A stretch of 14,982 nucleotides of DNA from Lachnospiraceae bacterium UBA3316 (GTDB lineage Bacteria; Bacillota; Clostridia; Lachnospirales; Lachnospiraceae), in contig DESK01000013.1 of assembly GCA_002361955.1 (NCBI GenBank), positions 1 through 14,982 of the forward strand. The letters are read 5' to 3'. Positions within the stretch are counted from its first letter, which is position 1, and each line of letters begins with the position of its first letter. Of this stretch, positions 1-6,397 are shown piece after piece. The notes under the pieces are model-generated. The model saw only the letters and a list, made by a program, of their open reading frames with translations, made no database searches and had not been told where the DNA came from. The translations under genes were made by a program, and so were the position numbers.

Positions 1-38
1 TCAGTTATCAATGTTCTTTGCTGTAAGTCAGCTTGTAA

Positions 39-67
39 ATAGTAACATATCTGTCAGTTTTTGTCAA
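39..67 (-). promoter_or_regulatory. Sigma-A promoter firing out of the left edge
   Basis: On the minus strand there is a perfect -35 TTGACA (62-67), a 17-nt spacer and a -10 TACTAT (39-44), so transcription would start near position 33 and run leftward out of the window. The first transcribed bases include ACATTGATAACTGA, which resembles the short conserved strings found in leaders and spacers of Firmicute rRNA operons. An rRNA operon to the left is therefore possible, but no rRNA is visible here and this part is inference. The promoter sits 29 bp downstream of the tRNA-Ser(GGA) 3' end. Confidence 0.65.
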
Positions 68-95
68 CAGCTTTTTTCTATTTTTTCTGACTCAA

Positions 96-185
96 CGGAG
101 AAGGAGGGATTTGAACCCTCGCGCCGCTGTTAACGACCTACTCCCTTTCCAGGGGAGCCCCTTCGGCCAGCTTGGGTACTTCTCC
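96..185 (-). tRNA. tRNA-Ser (anticodon GGA)
   Basis: Read on the minus strand, the acceptor arms GGAGAAG (179-185) and CTTCTCC (97-103) pair over 7 bp, followed by discriminator G at 96. The anticodon stem CTCCC/GGGAG encloses the loop CTGGAAA, giving anticodon GGA, which decodes UCC and UCU. The T arm is GAGGG-TTCAAAT-CCCTC. A long variable arm makes it a class II tRNA of 90 nt, as expected for serine. CCA is not encoded: the bases after the discriminator are TTG. It lies 56 nt downstream of the second tRNA-Ser gene and probably shares its promoter. Confidence 0.97.
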
Positions 186-241
186 ATAGCTGCTCTGCTT
201 ATAGTTGCACAGCATATTTAATTATGCATCTCACGATAAAG

Positions 242-327
242 CGGAGAGGGTGGGATTCGAACCCACGCGCCCTTGCGGACAAACGGTTTTCAAGACCGCC
301 TCGTTATGACCACTTCGATACCTCTCC
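242..327 (-). tRNA. tRNA-Ser (anticodon UGA)
   Basis: On the minus strand the acceptor arms GGAGAGG (321-327) and CCTCTCC (243-249) pair over 7 bp, with discriminator G at 242. The anticodon stem GCGGT/ACCGT encloses CTTGAAA, giving anticodon TGA, which decodes UCA and other UCN codons. The T arm is GTGGG-TTCGAAT-CCCAC, and there is a long variable arm (class II, 86 nt). CCA is not encoded; CTTT follows the discriminator. It is the first of a two-gene serine tRNA unit, with its promoter 20 nt upstream. Confidence 0.97.
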
Positions 328-346
328 AACGCGATCAGCAAGAAAA

Positions 347-375
347 ATAATACCAGCAATTTTTCGCTTTGTCAA
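347..375 (-). promoter_or_regulatory. Promoter of the tRNA-Ser pair
   Basis: The minus strand carries a perfect -35 TTGACA (370-375), a 17-nt spacer and -10 TATTAT (347-352), placing the start near position 340, about 13 nt before the mature tRNA-Ser(UGA) 5' end. A-rich tracts directly upstream of the -35 (376-430) are placed where an UP element would be. This is one of the strongest promoter matches in the window, as expected for stable RNA genes. Confidence 0.85.
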
Positions 376-390
376 TACCTTTTTTCAAAC

Positions 391-429
391 TTTTTCACGG
401 ATAACTTTTTCACGGACTTTTTTCACGGA
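391..429 (-). repeat. Three direct repeats with A-tracts upstream of the tRNA promoter
   Basis: The 11-bp unit TTTTTCACGGA (plus strand) occurs three times, at 391-401, 406-416 and 419-429, with 15- and 13-bp periods. Read on the minus strand each unit is TCCGTGAAAAA, so A-tracts recur at roughly helical intervals just upstream of the tRNA -35. This could be an UP-like or bent-DNA activating region, or simple repeat expansion between ispD and the tRNA genes. The repeats are seen; the role is inferred. Confidence 0.6.
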
Positions 430-438
430 TTTTTACAT

Positions 439-467
439 GTAACGGTTCCGGTATCTGAAACTGTTAC
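439..467. repeat. Intergenic imperfect palindrome, copy 1
   Basis: Left arm GTAACGGTT (439-447) and right arm AACTGTTAC (459-467) are inverted with an 11-nt loop. The single unmatched position (G opposite T) is the same one that is unmatched in two similar elements at 8598-8625 and 9841-9871. The right arm overlaps the ispD stop codon (464-466), so it would form a 3'-end hairpin on ispD mRNA. No T-run follows on the minus strand, so it is not a normal intrinsic terminator. Confidence 0.5.
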
Positions 468-1159
468 GGCCGCCCGGCGAAAAGCGCCGCGATCTCCAGA
501 TCCTCCGGCGTGGTGATCTTGATATTTTCGTAGGAACCGGGAACGAGCCTGCACCTCTGCCCTGTCACCGCCTCCAGCACCATGGCGTCATCCGTCACTG
601 TCCGACGTTCCGTTTTCAGAAGCTCCTCATAAGCCGCGAGGATTGTTTGATAGGAAAACGCCTGGGGAGTCTGGATCATCCATACCTTTTCCCTGGGCGG
701 TGTGCAGCTGACAAACCCATCCTCGTCACTGATTTTGATCGTATCCTTTACCGGCATTCCTACGGCACAGGCCCCGTATTCCTTTACGCTTTCATGAGCC
801 CTCTCCAGGATCTTTTGGTCGAGAAAGGGCCTGGCGCCGTCGTGGATATAGACATAGGTACAGCTCTCCGCTGCTTTCAGTCCTTCATATACGGAGTGGT
901 AGCGCTCCGCGCCTCCCGCCACGATTTTTTTGGTCTTAGTGAGCCCGTAGCGCTCCACGATCTCCTCCCTGCAAAATCCAATCTCCTCCGGACCTGTCAC
1001 CAAAATGATCTCATCTATAAAAGGGCATTCCTGGAACTGCTTCAGAGAATAATATAAGACTGGATACTCTCCAAGCTTCAGGTATTGCTTTTGAACCTCC
1101 GTGCCCATCCGCCTTCCCCGGCCCGCTGCCAGCACGATGGCCGTATTCTTTTCTCCCAT
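464..1159 (-). CDS. ispD: 2-C-methyl-D-erythritol 4-phosphate cytidylyltransferase
   Basis: IspD joins CTP and MEP to give CDP-methylerythritol plus diphosphate in the MEP route to isoprenoids, in the cytoplasm. The 231-aa length is normal for the family. Visible signatures are the nucleotide-binding loop VLAAGRGRRMG (residues 9-19), AGGAERYHSV (81-90) and HDGARPF (106-112), all typical of IspD; the later PVKDTIK also fits. The start at 1159 has AAAGGAGAG a few bases upstream. It is the last gene of a ten-gene minus-strand run, 22 nt after tsaD. IspF, often a neighbour of IspD, is not adjacent. No clear terminator separates it from the co-directional tRNA genes, so read-through into them is possible. 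IspD is related to other sugar-nucleotide cytidylyltransferases such as TarI, but the motifs favour IspD. Confidence 0.93.
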   Translation of the reverse strand: MGEKNTAIVLAAGRGRRMGTEVQKQYLKLGEYPVLYYSLKQFQECPFIDEIILVTGPEEIGFCREEIVERYGLTKTKKIVAGGAERYHSVYEGLKAAESCTYVYIHDGARPFLDQKILERAHESVKEYGACAVGMPVKDTIKISDEDGFVSCTPPREKVWMIQTPQAFSYQTILAAYEELLKTERRTVTDDAMVLEAVTGQRCRLVPGSYENIKITTPEDLEIAALFAGRP

Positions 1160-1181
1160 AGTCTCTCCTTTCCGGAATCCG

Positions 1182-2210
1182 CTATCTCTCTCCGAGCTTC
1201 AGGTTCGGCACCGCGTTTAAATCCCAGCCGTGCCTTGTCCCCGCCAGATATTCATAGTAAGCCGCCGCGCCGATCATTGCCGCATTATCCGTGCAGAAAA
1301 TCGGGGACGGATGGTAGAACTTTACATGATTCTTCCGGCAGGCCGCTTCCATGGCTGCCCGCAAAGAGGAATTGGAGGCCACGCCCCCCGCAATGGCAAA
1401 TTTTGTAAAGCCAAATTCCTTCACCGCCATCATGGAATGTTCCACCAGCACATCAATGACCGCCTTCTGGAAGGAAGCTGCCACATCGGCGGCAATCACC
1501 GTTTCCCCCTTCATCTTACAGCCGTTCAGATAGTTGAGAACGGCAGACTTCAGACCGCTGAAGCTGAAATCATAAGGCGCATCCGCCACATGGGCTTTTG
1601 GAAAATGGATGGCCTCCGCATTCCCCTCCTTTGACAGCCTGTCGATTTTGGGGCCGCCGGGATATCCAAGGCCAATGGCGCGGGCCACCTTATCAAAAGC
1701 CTCCCCGGCCGCGTCATCCCTTGTTCTCCCGATAATCTCATACTTTCCATAATCACGCACCACCACCAGATGGGTATGTCCCCCGGATACCACCAGGCAG
1801 GCAAAAGGCGGCTCCAAATCAGGATTTTCAATATAATTTGCCGAAATGTGCCCTTCGATATGATGAACGCCGATCAACGGCAGCTTTTTGGCATAGCTGA
1901 TAGCCTTCGCCTCCGACACGCCTACCAGAAGCGCTCCCACGAGACCGGGCCCGTAAGTAACCCCCACGGCGTCCAGATCATCCAGCGTCACCTCTGCCTG
2001 CCGCAGCGCCTCCTCAATTACCTGGTTAATATTTTCTATATGCTTTCTGGACGCGATCTCCGGCACTACGCCCCCGTAGAGCTTATGAAGCTCAATCTGG
2101 GAAGAAATCACATTCGAGAGAACCTGCCGTCCGTTTCTGACCACAGACGCCGCCGTCTCATCACAGGAGCTTTCGATTCCCAGTATCAAAATATCCTTCT
2201 TATCCTCCAT
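1182..2210 (-). CDS. tsaD: tRNA N6-adenosine threonylcarbamoyltransferase TsaD
   Basis: TsaD (Gcp/YgjD/Kae1 family) transfers the threonylcarbamoyl group from TC-AMP to A37 of ANN-decoding tRNAs, working with TsaB and TsaE. The 342-aa protein has the ASKHA-fold markers ESSCDETAAS (13-22), the metal-binding HIEGH (H117, H121), VSGGHTH, DDAAGEAFDK, GGVASNSSLR and CTDNAAMIG. I chose the ATG at 2210 because GGAGGGAAAG lies just upstream and the protein then begins MEDKKDILILGIESS, as in the family. The open frame extends upstream to 2282, but that would add 24 unconserved residues overlapping rnz. It follows rnz by 40 nt and precedes ispD by 22 nt. In many Firmicutes tsaD directly follows rimI; here two genes intervene. 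Confidence 0.95.
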   Translation of the reverse strand: MEDKKDILILGIESSCDETAASVVRNGRQVLSNVISSQIELHKLYGGVVPEIASRKHIENINQVIEEALRQAEVTLDDLDAVGVTYGPGLVGALLVGVSEAKAISYAKKLPLIGVHHIEGHISANYIENPDLEPPFACLVVSGGHTHLVVVRDYGKYEIIGRTRDDAAGEAFDKVARAIGLGYPGGPKIDRLSKEGNAEAIHFPKAHVADAPYDFSFSGLKSAVLNYLNGCKMKGETVIAADVAASFQKAVIDVLVEHSMMAVKEFGFTKFAIAGGVASNSSLRAAMEAACRKNHVKFYHPSPIFCTDNAAMIGAAAYYEYLAGTRHGWDLNAVPNLKLGER

Positions 2211-2250
2211 ATCTTTCCCTCCAAAAACAGACAGCACGAAAAGACCGGGG

Positions 2251-3180
2251 TTACCCGGGACTTTCCGTCTCCTCATCCTCAAATTTTAATTCCACCGTTT
2301 TCCCGTCCTTTCCCGGAAGGGCATTGGGGAAAATCTCCCGCACGTCGCCCATAAATTCCTCCGGCCTCACCAGGGACGGGCTGTAATGGGTCAGCCACAA
2401 TTCGCGGGCCCCTGTCTTTGCGGCAAGCTTCGCTGCCTCTTTAAATGTCATGTGCTTGTATTCTCTTGCCTTCTGCTCCTTCTCCGGCTCTCCGTACATT
2501 CCCTCGCAAATAAAAAGATCCGCTCCCGCCCCATTGTCAATGATCGACTGGGTGGGCCTGGTGTCCGTGCAGTACACAAGCTTAATGCCTTTTCTCGGCG
2601 CGCCTAAAACCATATCCGGCGTATAGACCTTTCCGTCCATTTCCACCGTCTGTCCCTTCTGCAGGGGGTTCCAGCATCTCAGCGGAATCTCTGCGGCCCT
2701 GGCGCGCTCCGCGTCAAATTTCCCCGCCCGGCTGATTTCCACCGTATACCCATAGCAGGGGACATTATGATTTACTTTGAAGGCGCGGATACGGCAGCCT
2801 TTGATCTCAAAGGTCTGCTCGGCTCCCTGTATCTCCAGGAAGCGAAGCTCAAAGGGCAGCTCCGGCGCAATCACCCGCAGGGCATTCACGACCCGCTCCA
2901 GTCCCTTTGGCCCGATCAGCGTCAGGGGCTCCTGGCGCTCGGCATTTCCCATGGTCAAAAGCAGCCCCGGCAAACCGCTGATGTGGTCCCCATGGTAGTG
3001 GGTAAAACAGATCACATCGATGGGCTTAAAACTCCATCCCTTCTCTTTGATCGCGATCTGGGTCCCCTCCCCGCAATCTATCAAAATACTGCTCCCATTA
3101 TAACGGAGCATCAGGGAGGTGAGCCACCTGTATGGCAGCGGCATCATCCCTCCCGTTCCTAGTAAGCATACATCTAACAT
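2251..3180 (-). CDS. rnz: Ribonuclease Z (tRNA 3' endonuclease)
   Basis: RNase Z cuts the 3' trailer from tRNA precursors, mainly those without encoded CCA, leaving an end for CCA addition. The 309-aa metallo-beta-lactamase-fold protein matches the short-form bacterial enzyme. Zinc ligands are visible: FTHYHGDHISG (H61, H63, D65, H66), H138 in VNHNVPCYGY, D206 in YCTDTRP and H265 in LTHYSPS. The stretch between H138 and D206 corresponds to the substrate-binding arm region (Arg/Lys-rich, including the GxPxKG-like GAPRKGI). The ATG at 3180 is preceded by AAAGGACGG. It sits between the small four-cysteine gene and tsaD inside a tRNA-maturation cluster, and both tRNA genes in this window lack CCA, which fits the substrate class. 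An MBL enzyme of other function is unlikely given the motif set. Confidence 0.93.
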   Translation of the reverse strand: MLDVCLLGTGGMMPLPYRWLTSLMLRYNGSSILIDCGEGTQIAIKEKGWSFKPIDVICFTHYHGDHISGLPGLLLTMGNAERQEPLTLIGPKGLERVVNALRVIAPELPFELRFLEIQGAEQTFEIKGCRIRAFKVNHNVPCYGYTVEISRAGKFDAERARAAEIPLRCWNPLQKGQTVEMDGKVYTPDMVLGAPRKGIKLVYCTDTRPTQSIIDNGAGADLFICEGMYGEPEKEQKAREYKHMTFKEAAKLAAKTGARELWLTHYSPSLVRPEEFMGDVREIFPNALPGKDGKTVELKFEDEETESPG

Positions 3181-3218
3181 GATTTCCGTCCTTTTCCTGT
3201 TTTTGCTGTTTTACGGTC

Positions 3219-3443
3219 TCATAAAAGCTCCGTCAGCCTCACACGCTCCACCGGAATGGCGAAAGCCTCTGTGATTTCGTCATAGCAGTCCTCGCACAGG
3301 TCAAAGCTGTGCCTTTCTCCATCCTTTTCGGAAAAATATCCCCAGTCGGTCTCTGCATGGAAGAGTCCCTCCTGCGCAATACCGCTTCTGCTCTTTATCT
3401 GTTTTTTGCACCTGTTGCAGTAGATTTCATTTTCTCTTCGCAT
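3219..3443 (-). CDS. Small four-cysteine, probably zinc-binding protein of unknown function
   Basis: I do not recognise a characterised function. The 74-aa protein has C9-x2-C12 near the N terminus (YCNRCKKQ) and C50-x2-C53 (FDLCEDCYDE), a layout typical of a zinc ribbon or treble-clef knuckle. Between the pairs is an aromatic segment, DWGYFSEKDGERHSFD, that looks conserved rather than random. No membrane segment or signal peptide is visible. The ATG at 3443 is preferred because GGGAGG lies about 7 nt upstream; a longer frame back to 3503 lacks such a site. It lies between rimI (173-nt gap) and rnz (38-nt gap) within the tRNA-modification run. A role in RNA or translation is suggested only by context. 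Confidence 0.75.
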   Translation of the reverse strand: MRRENEIYCNRCKKQIKSRSGIAQEGLFHAETDWGYFSEKDGERHSFDLCEDCYDEITEAFAIPVERVRLTELL

Positions 3444-3562
3444 ATGCTTCCTCCCTGTAAAATCTGCGCTGCCCGGCAGGGACAGCCCCTGTCTCCTTCG
3501 CACGTTTCCTTCACAGAATAGCAGAAAACATCACTTACGTATAGTGGAAAATCCATGAAATC

Positions 3563-3583
3563 CCGGCAGCTCTCCCTGCCCGG
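3563..3583 (-). terminator. Weak hairpin downstream of rimI
   Basis: In the 173-nt gap after rimI, CCGGCAG and CTGCCCGG form a short GC-rich stem with one bulge and a 6-nt loop. On the minus strand it is followed by ATTTCATGGATTTT, which has only broken T-runs. It may attenuate rather than stop transcription into the four-cysteine gene, rnz and tsaD. The rest of this gap shows no convincing promoter. Confidence 0.25.
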
Positions 3584-3616
3584 CTACGTTCCTTCCTCTC
3601 ATAGAAACGGCTTCTT

Positions 3617-4051
3617 CTACCGCTTCCACATGATCACGCCATCCTCCACAGGCTTTTGGTAAAACTTCTTCCGGATACCGGCAGCCTCGAATCCCAGCTT
3701 TTCGTACAGCCGGCGGGCCGGCAGATTCCCCTGCCGCACTTCCAGTGTATAGGCGGAGATTCCCCGCAGGCTTCCCTGCACCATCAGCTCCCGCAGCATG
3801 GCTTCCCCCACGCCCCTGCCTCTGTATGCCTCGGCTACGGCCACATTTGTAATATCGGCTTCGTCAAAAGACTGAAACAGCCCGCAGTACCCCGCGATTT
3901 CACCGTCAAAGAGGGCTGTGAGATAAAGGGTACAGGGCTGCGCCATAGAATCGGCAAATCCTTTGGCCGTCCAGGGTTCGGAGAAGGTTCTCCGCTCAAT
4001 CTCCGCCACCTGTTCCAGATCCGTCTCCCGCATCTCCCTGATTTCTAGCAT
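3617..4051 (-). CDS. rimI: Ribosomal protein bS18 alanine N-acetyltransferase
   Basis: RimI is a GNAT-fold acetyltransferase that uses acetyl-CoA to acetylate the N-terminal alanine of ribosomal protein bS18. The 144-aa length is typical. The N-terminal IERRTFSEPWT (about 18-28) is characteristic of RimI, the acetyl-CoA loop is RGRGVG (77-82) within VAVAEAYRGRGVGEAML, and YEKLGFEAAGIRKKFY near the C terminus is the usual GNAT motif B. It overlaps the tsaB stop by 7 nt, so the two are probably translationally coupled; the tsaB-rimI pair is common in Firmicutes. Other substrates are possible, since GNAT specificity cannot be read from sequence, but motif and context both favour RimI. Confidence 0.9.
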   Translation of the reverse strand: MLEIREMRETDLEQVAEIERRTFSEPWTAKGFADSMAQPCTLYLTALFDGEIAGYCGLFQSFDEADITNVAVAEAYRGRGVGEAMLRELMVQGSLRGISAYTLEVRQGNLPARRLYEKLGFEAAGIRKKFYQKPVEDGVIMWKR

Positions 4052-4752
4052 GACCCGGCCCTCTCTGCCCGTTCCCGCTCCGCCTGGGACATCCGCAGGT
4101 ATTCCGGCCGGTGTTCCTCTGCCGTCACTGCTTTTCCGCAGGCCAGATAGCGAAGGCCCAGGCTTGCCACGGCTCCTGCCCGCTGCTTATTCATATGGGC
4201 CGGGGCAAACGCATACGGGACGCGGAGAGCCTTCTCCAAAATCTCCCGGTATACAGGCACCCCGTCTCCCAGCAGGATCACTTCCCTGCCGGTCTCATTT
4301 AATCTCTCTGCCAGCTCTGCCACCGAGAGGGGCGTCTGATCCATAAGGGCCGTCAGCTCCTCCCCCCGGAATTCATAAATCCCGGTATAAACCTGGTTTC
4401 TTCTGGCGTCCATCATCGGGCAGACCAGCTTCTCTGTTCCGTAAAGATTGTAGGCAAGCCCCTCCAGGGTGGGAATCTCCACCAGGGGCTTGCCCAGGGC
4501 CAATCCAAGCCCTTTGGCTGTCGCCGAACCGATACGCAGGCCCGTAAAGGATCCCGGCCCTGCCGCCACTGCTATGCCGTCCAACGTATTCAGATCAAGC
4601 TCCGTCATCCTGACGATCTCATCGATCATGGGCAGAAGCGTCTGTGAATGCGTCTTCTTATAATTCACTGTATACTCCGCCAGCAGGTTATCATCCTCCA
4701 CGACTGCCGCCGAGGCCACCAGCCCGGAACTGTCTATTCCCAAAATTTTCAT
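4045..4752 (-). CDS. tsaB: tRNA threonylcarbamoyladenosine synthesis protein TsaB
   Basis: TsaB (YeaZ) is an inactive paralogue of TsaD that forms a heterodimer with it and is needed for t6A37 synthesis. The 235-aa protein begins MKILGIDSSG, carries the signature GPGSFTGLRIG in its first third, and has the shorter, variable second lobe expected for TsaB rather than TsaD: the TsaD metal-binding HxEGH motif is absent. The start at 4752 has AAAGGCGG roughly 10 nt upstream. It follows tsaE by 32 nt and overlaps rimI by 7 nt, giving the classical tsaE-tsaB-rimI order. Confidence 0.94.
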   Translation of the reverse strand: MKILGIDSSGLVASAAVVEDDNLLAEYTVNYKKTHSQTLLPMIDEIVRMTELDLNTLDGIAVAAGPGSFTGLRIGSATAKGLGLALGKPLVEIPTLEGLAYNLYGTEKLVCPMMDARRNQVYTGIYEFRGEELTALMDQTPLSVAELAERLNETGREVILLGDGVPVYREILEKALRVPYAFAPAHMNKQRAGAVASLGLRYLACGKAVTAEEHRPEYLRMSQAERERAERAGSC

Positions 4753-4784
4753 TTCTGTCCATCCGCCTTTCTTCCTCGTCTCGT

Positions 4785-5213
4785 CTACCCCACCGTAATC
4801 CTTCGGTAGTCAAACCCTTTTTCCAGGTTCTTCTCTATGGTGATCGGCACTGCCTCCGCCGGGATCAATTCCCGAACCCGCTCCGCCCACTCAATCAGGC
4901 ACACGCCCTGTCCGTAAAAATAATCCTCGTATCCGATCTCTTCCATTTCCTCCACATCCCCGATCCGGTACACGTCAAAATGGTAGAAGGGCAGACATCC
5001 CTCCTCATAGACCTGCACAATCGTAAACGTCGGGCTGTTTACGGATTCTGTAATGCCAAGTCCGGCGGCAAACCCCTGGGCAAACACTGTTTTCCCCACT
5101 CCCAGATCTCCCGTCAGTGTATAGATCCCGCCGGCCTTCGCCTGCCTGCCCAGTTTTTTCGCCAGGGCAAACGTCTCCTCCGGGCTAAATGTCTCTGCAA
5201 CCATCTTCCTCAT
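4785..5213 (-). CDS. tsaE: tRNA threonylcarbamoyladenosine synthesis ATPase TsaE
   Basis: TsaE (YjeE/YdiB) is a small P-loop ATPase that binds the TsaB-TsaD dimer and drives its turnover in t6A synthesis. The 142-aa protein has the family opening FSPEET, Walker A GDLGVGKT (35-42), SPTFTIVQVY, the HFDVYRI segment and CLIEWAERV near the C terminus. The start at 5213 overlaps the upstream stop as ATGA, suggesting coupled translation. An in-frame ATG at 5204 (residue 4) has AAGGA at better spacing and may be the real start; the difference is three residues. It lies between a YcxB-like membrane gene and tsaB. Confidence 0.93.
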   Translation of the reverse strand: MRKMVAETFSPEETFALAKKLGRQAKAGGIYTLTGDLGVGKTVFAQGFAAGLGITESVNSPTFTIVQVYEEGCLPFYHFDVYRIGDVEEMEEIGYEDYFYGQGVCLIEWAERVRELIPAEAVPITIEKNLEKGFDYRRITVG

Positions 5214-5710
5214 CCTTTTATCTTCACGCGGGACGCATCCATGTGCTCCCGGATCAACTTCACTGCCGTCTCATACTGATCCCCCAGACATTCCTTGGGC
5301 AGAACAAAGGAATATCTTTTTCCCGTATAGGCCAGAAGGCTCAGCTTTGTTTCCGTCACCTTCCACAGATCCTCCCAGGCGATTTTCGCCTCTTTGTCCT
5401 CCTGCCTGCTGGTAATCCCTTCCTCATTGATGATGTAGGTTACAGGCTTTTTGAAGGTAGGATTCAGCTTTACCTGCTTGGCCGCCCGCATATAGAGGCT
5501 CACCGGCTGGTAAACGAGAAACCAGAGGCCAAACGCGAAATAAGCAACGCTCTGCCATCCGGGCACATTCCCCCAGGTCACTCCCATGACCACGAAAGCC
5601 CCCAGGCCGAAAAGGATCCCCATGGTTCCCGCCGCACTGCGGTATGTGTGGTTCATCAGGAAATTGTACATGATTTTCTGTGTCATCTTTACTTCAAATT
5701 TTATTTCCAT
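5210..5710 (-). CDS. YcxB-like membrane protein
   Basis: Function unknown. The 166-aa protein has two hydrophobic segments (about 25-46 and 52-72), then a soluble domain (about 85-155) with the pattern of YcxB-like C-terminal domains: VTYIINEEGITSRQEDK followed by IAWEDLWKVTETKLSLLAY and a YSFVLPKECL segment. The soluble part resembles a small beta-rich PH-like fold and probably faces the cytoplasm. Its start overlaps the NUDIX gene by 10 nt and its stop overlaps the tsaE start by 4 nt, so it is firmly embedded in the operon. Nothing in the sequence links it to t6A synthesis; co-expression is all that can be said. Confidence 0.8.
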   Translation of the reverse strand: MEIKFEVKMTQKIMYNFLMNHTYRSAAGTMGILFGLGAFVVMGVTWGNVPGWQSVAYFAFGLWFLVYQPVSLYMRAAKQVKLNPTFKKPVTYIINEEGITSRQEDKEAKIAWEDLWKVTETKLSLLAYTGKRYSFVLPKECLGDQYETAVKLIREHMDASRVKIKG

Positions 5711-6330
5711 TCTGCGTCCTCCTTCTGCTTCAGGAACGCGAAGGGCTCTTCATCCTCCAGGAAATGCATCAGCATATAGGCGCACATGATGGCCACCCGC
5801 TCTTCCTTCAGGATCCTGCGCACCTCGTCCCTGTCCGCAAGCACTACCTCGATATCCTCCGTATCCTCCAGCCACCGGCTGCTGATCTCCCCCTCCGCGT
5901 AACCATATACAGTGGCGCAGCACTCATCGGTCATGCCCACGGTGGTAAAATACGGCTTCTCATACATCGGGTGGACGGGAATCGGGTGGAGGGTAAGCCC
6001 CGTCTCCTCCCTGACTTCCCGAACGGCCGCCTGCCGATAGGTCTCTCCCTCATCTACCAGCCCTGCCGGAAACTCGTAAATATAATCATCAATGCTGTAG
6101 CGGTACTGGCGCACCAGCAGCACCTTATCGTGCTTCTCCCCGCAAAGGCTGTAGATGATCACTCCATCCGGCCTGTCTTTTTTTCTGTTGAGCAGCAGCT
6201 CCTCCGGCGTATCCGACCGGGATGCCACAAAATATTCGATCTGCCCGCCTACCCGGTCGGTGGCGTCAAGCTGATACATGCTCAAATGACTGTTCTTTGT
6301 CAACTGTTTGATTTCTCTGATCCGACTCAT
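5701..6330 (-). CDS. NUDIX hydrolase, probable ADP-ribose pyrophosphatase
   Basis: The 209-aa protein contains a complete NUDIX box from G90 to L112: G-x5-E96-x7-R104-E105-V-R107-E108-E109-T-G111, the metal-binding helix that hydrolyses nucleoside diphosphate-X substrates. The preceding VLLVRQYRYSIDDYIYEFPAG is typical of ADP-ribose or ADP-sugar pyrophosphatases (NudF/YqkG type). The N-terminal region through about residue 60 is the usual beta-rich dimerisation part. AGGAGG lies about 9 nt before the ATG at 6330. It follows tex by 67 nt and overlaps the YcxB-like gene. Exact substrate cannot be settled from sequence. Confidence 0.85.
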   Translation of the reverse strand: MSRIREIKQLTKNSHLSMYQLDATDRVGGQIEYFVASRSDTPEELLLNRKKDRPDGVIIYSLCGEKHDKVLLVRQYRYSIDDYIYEFPAGLVDEGETYRQAAVREVREETGLTLHPIPVHPMYEKPYFTTVGMTDECCATVYGYAEGEISSRWLEDTEDIEVVLADRDEVRRILKEERVAIMCAYMLMHFLEDEEPFAFLKQKEDAEWK

Positions 6331-6397
6331 GGTTTCCTGCCTCCTGTTTTATCTCCCTGCCGTCCCAGGGCCCGCGAAAAAGCGCTTCCGGCCCGGA

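Noticed and set aside
224..442. Plus-strand open frame across the tRNA region
   Set aside because: It runs through the antisense of tRNA-Ser(UGA) and the A/T-rich repeats, has no ribosome site, and its peptide resembles the well-known false ORF made from tRNA complements (GWDSNPRAL).
647..1057. Plus-strand open frame opposite ispD
   Set aside because: Antisense of a confidently identified gene, with low-quality composition and no ribosome site; the many other long plus-strand frames at 1085-8249 are the same kind of shadow.
3469..3496. Short hairpins in the gap upstream of the four-cysteine gene
   Set aside because: GACAG/CTGTC and CAGGG/CCCTG compete for the same bases, are only 5 bp long and have no T-run or promoter partner.
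6331..6397. GC-rich imperfect stem between tex and the NUDIX gene as a terminator
   Set aside because: Pairing is interrupted and no T-run follows on the minus strand, so co-transcription is more likely.
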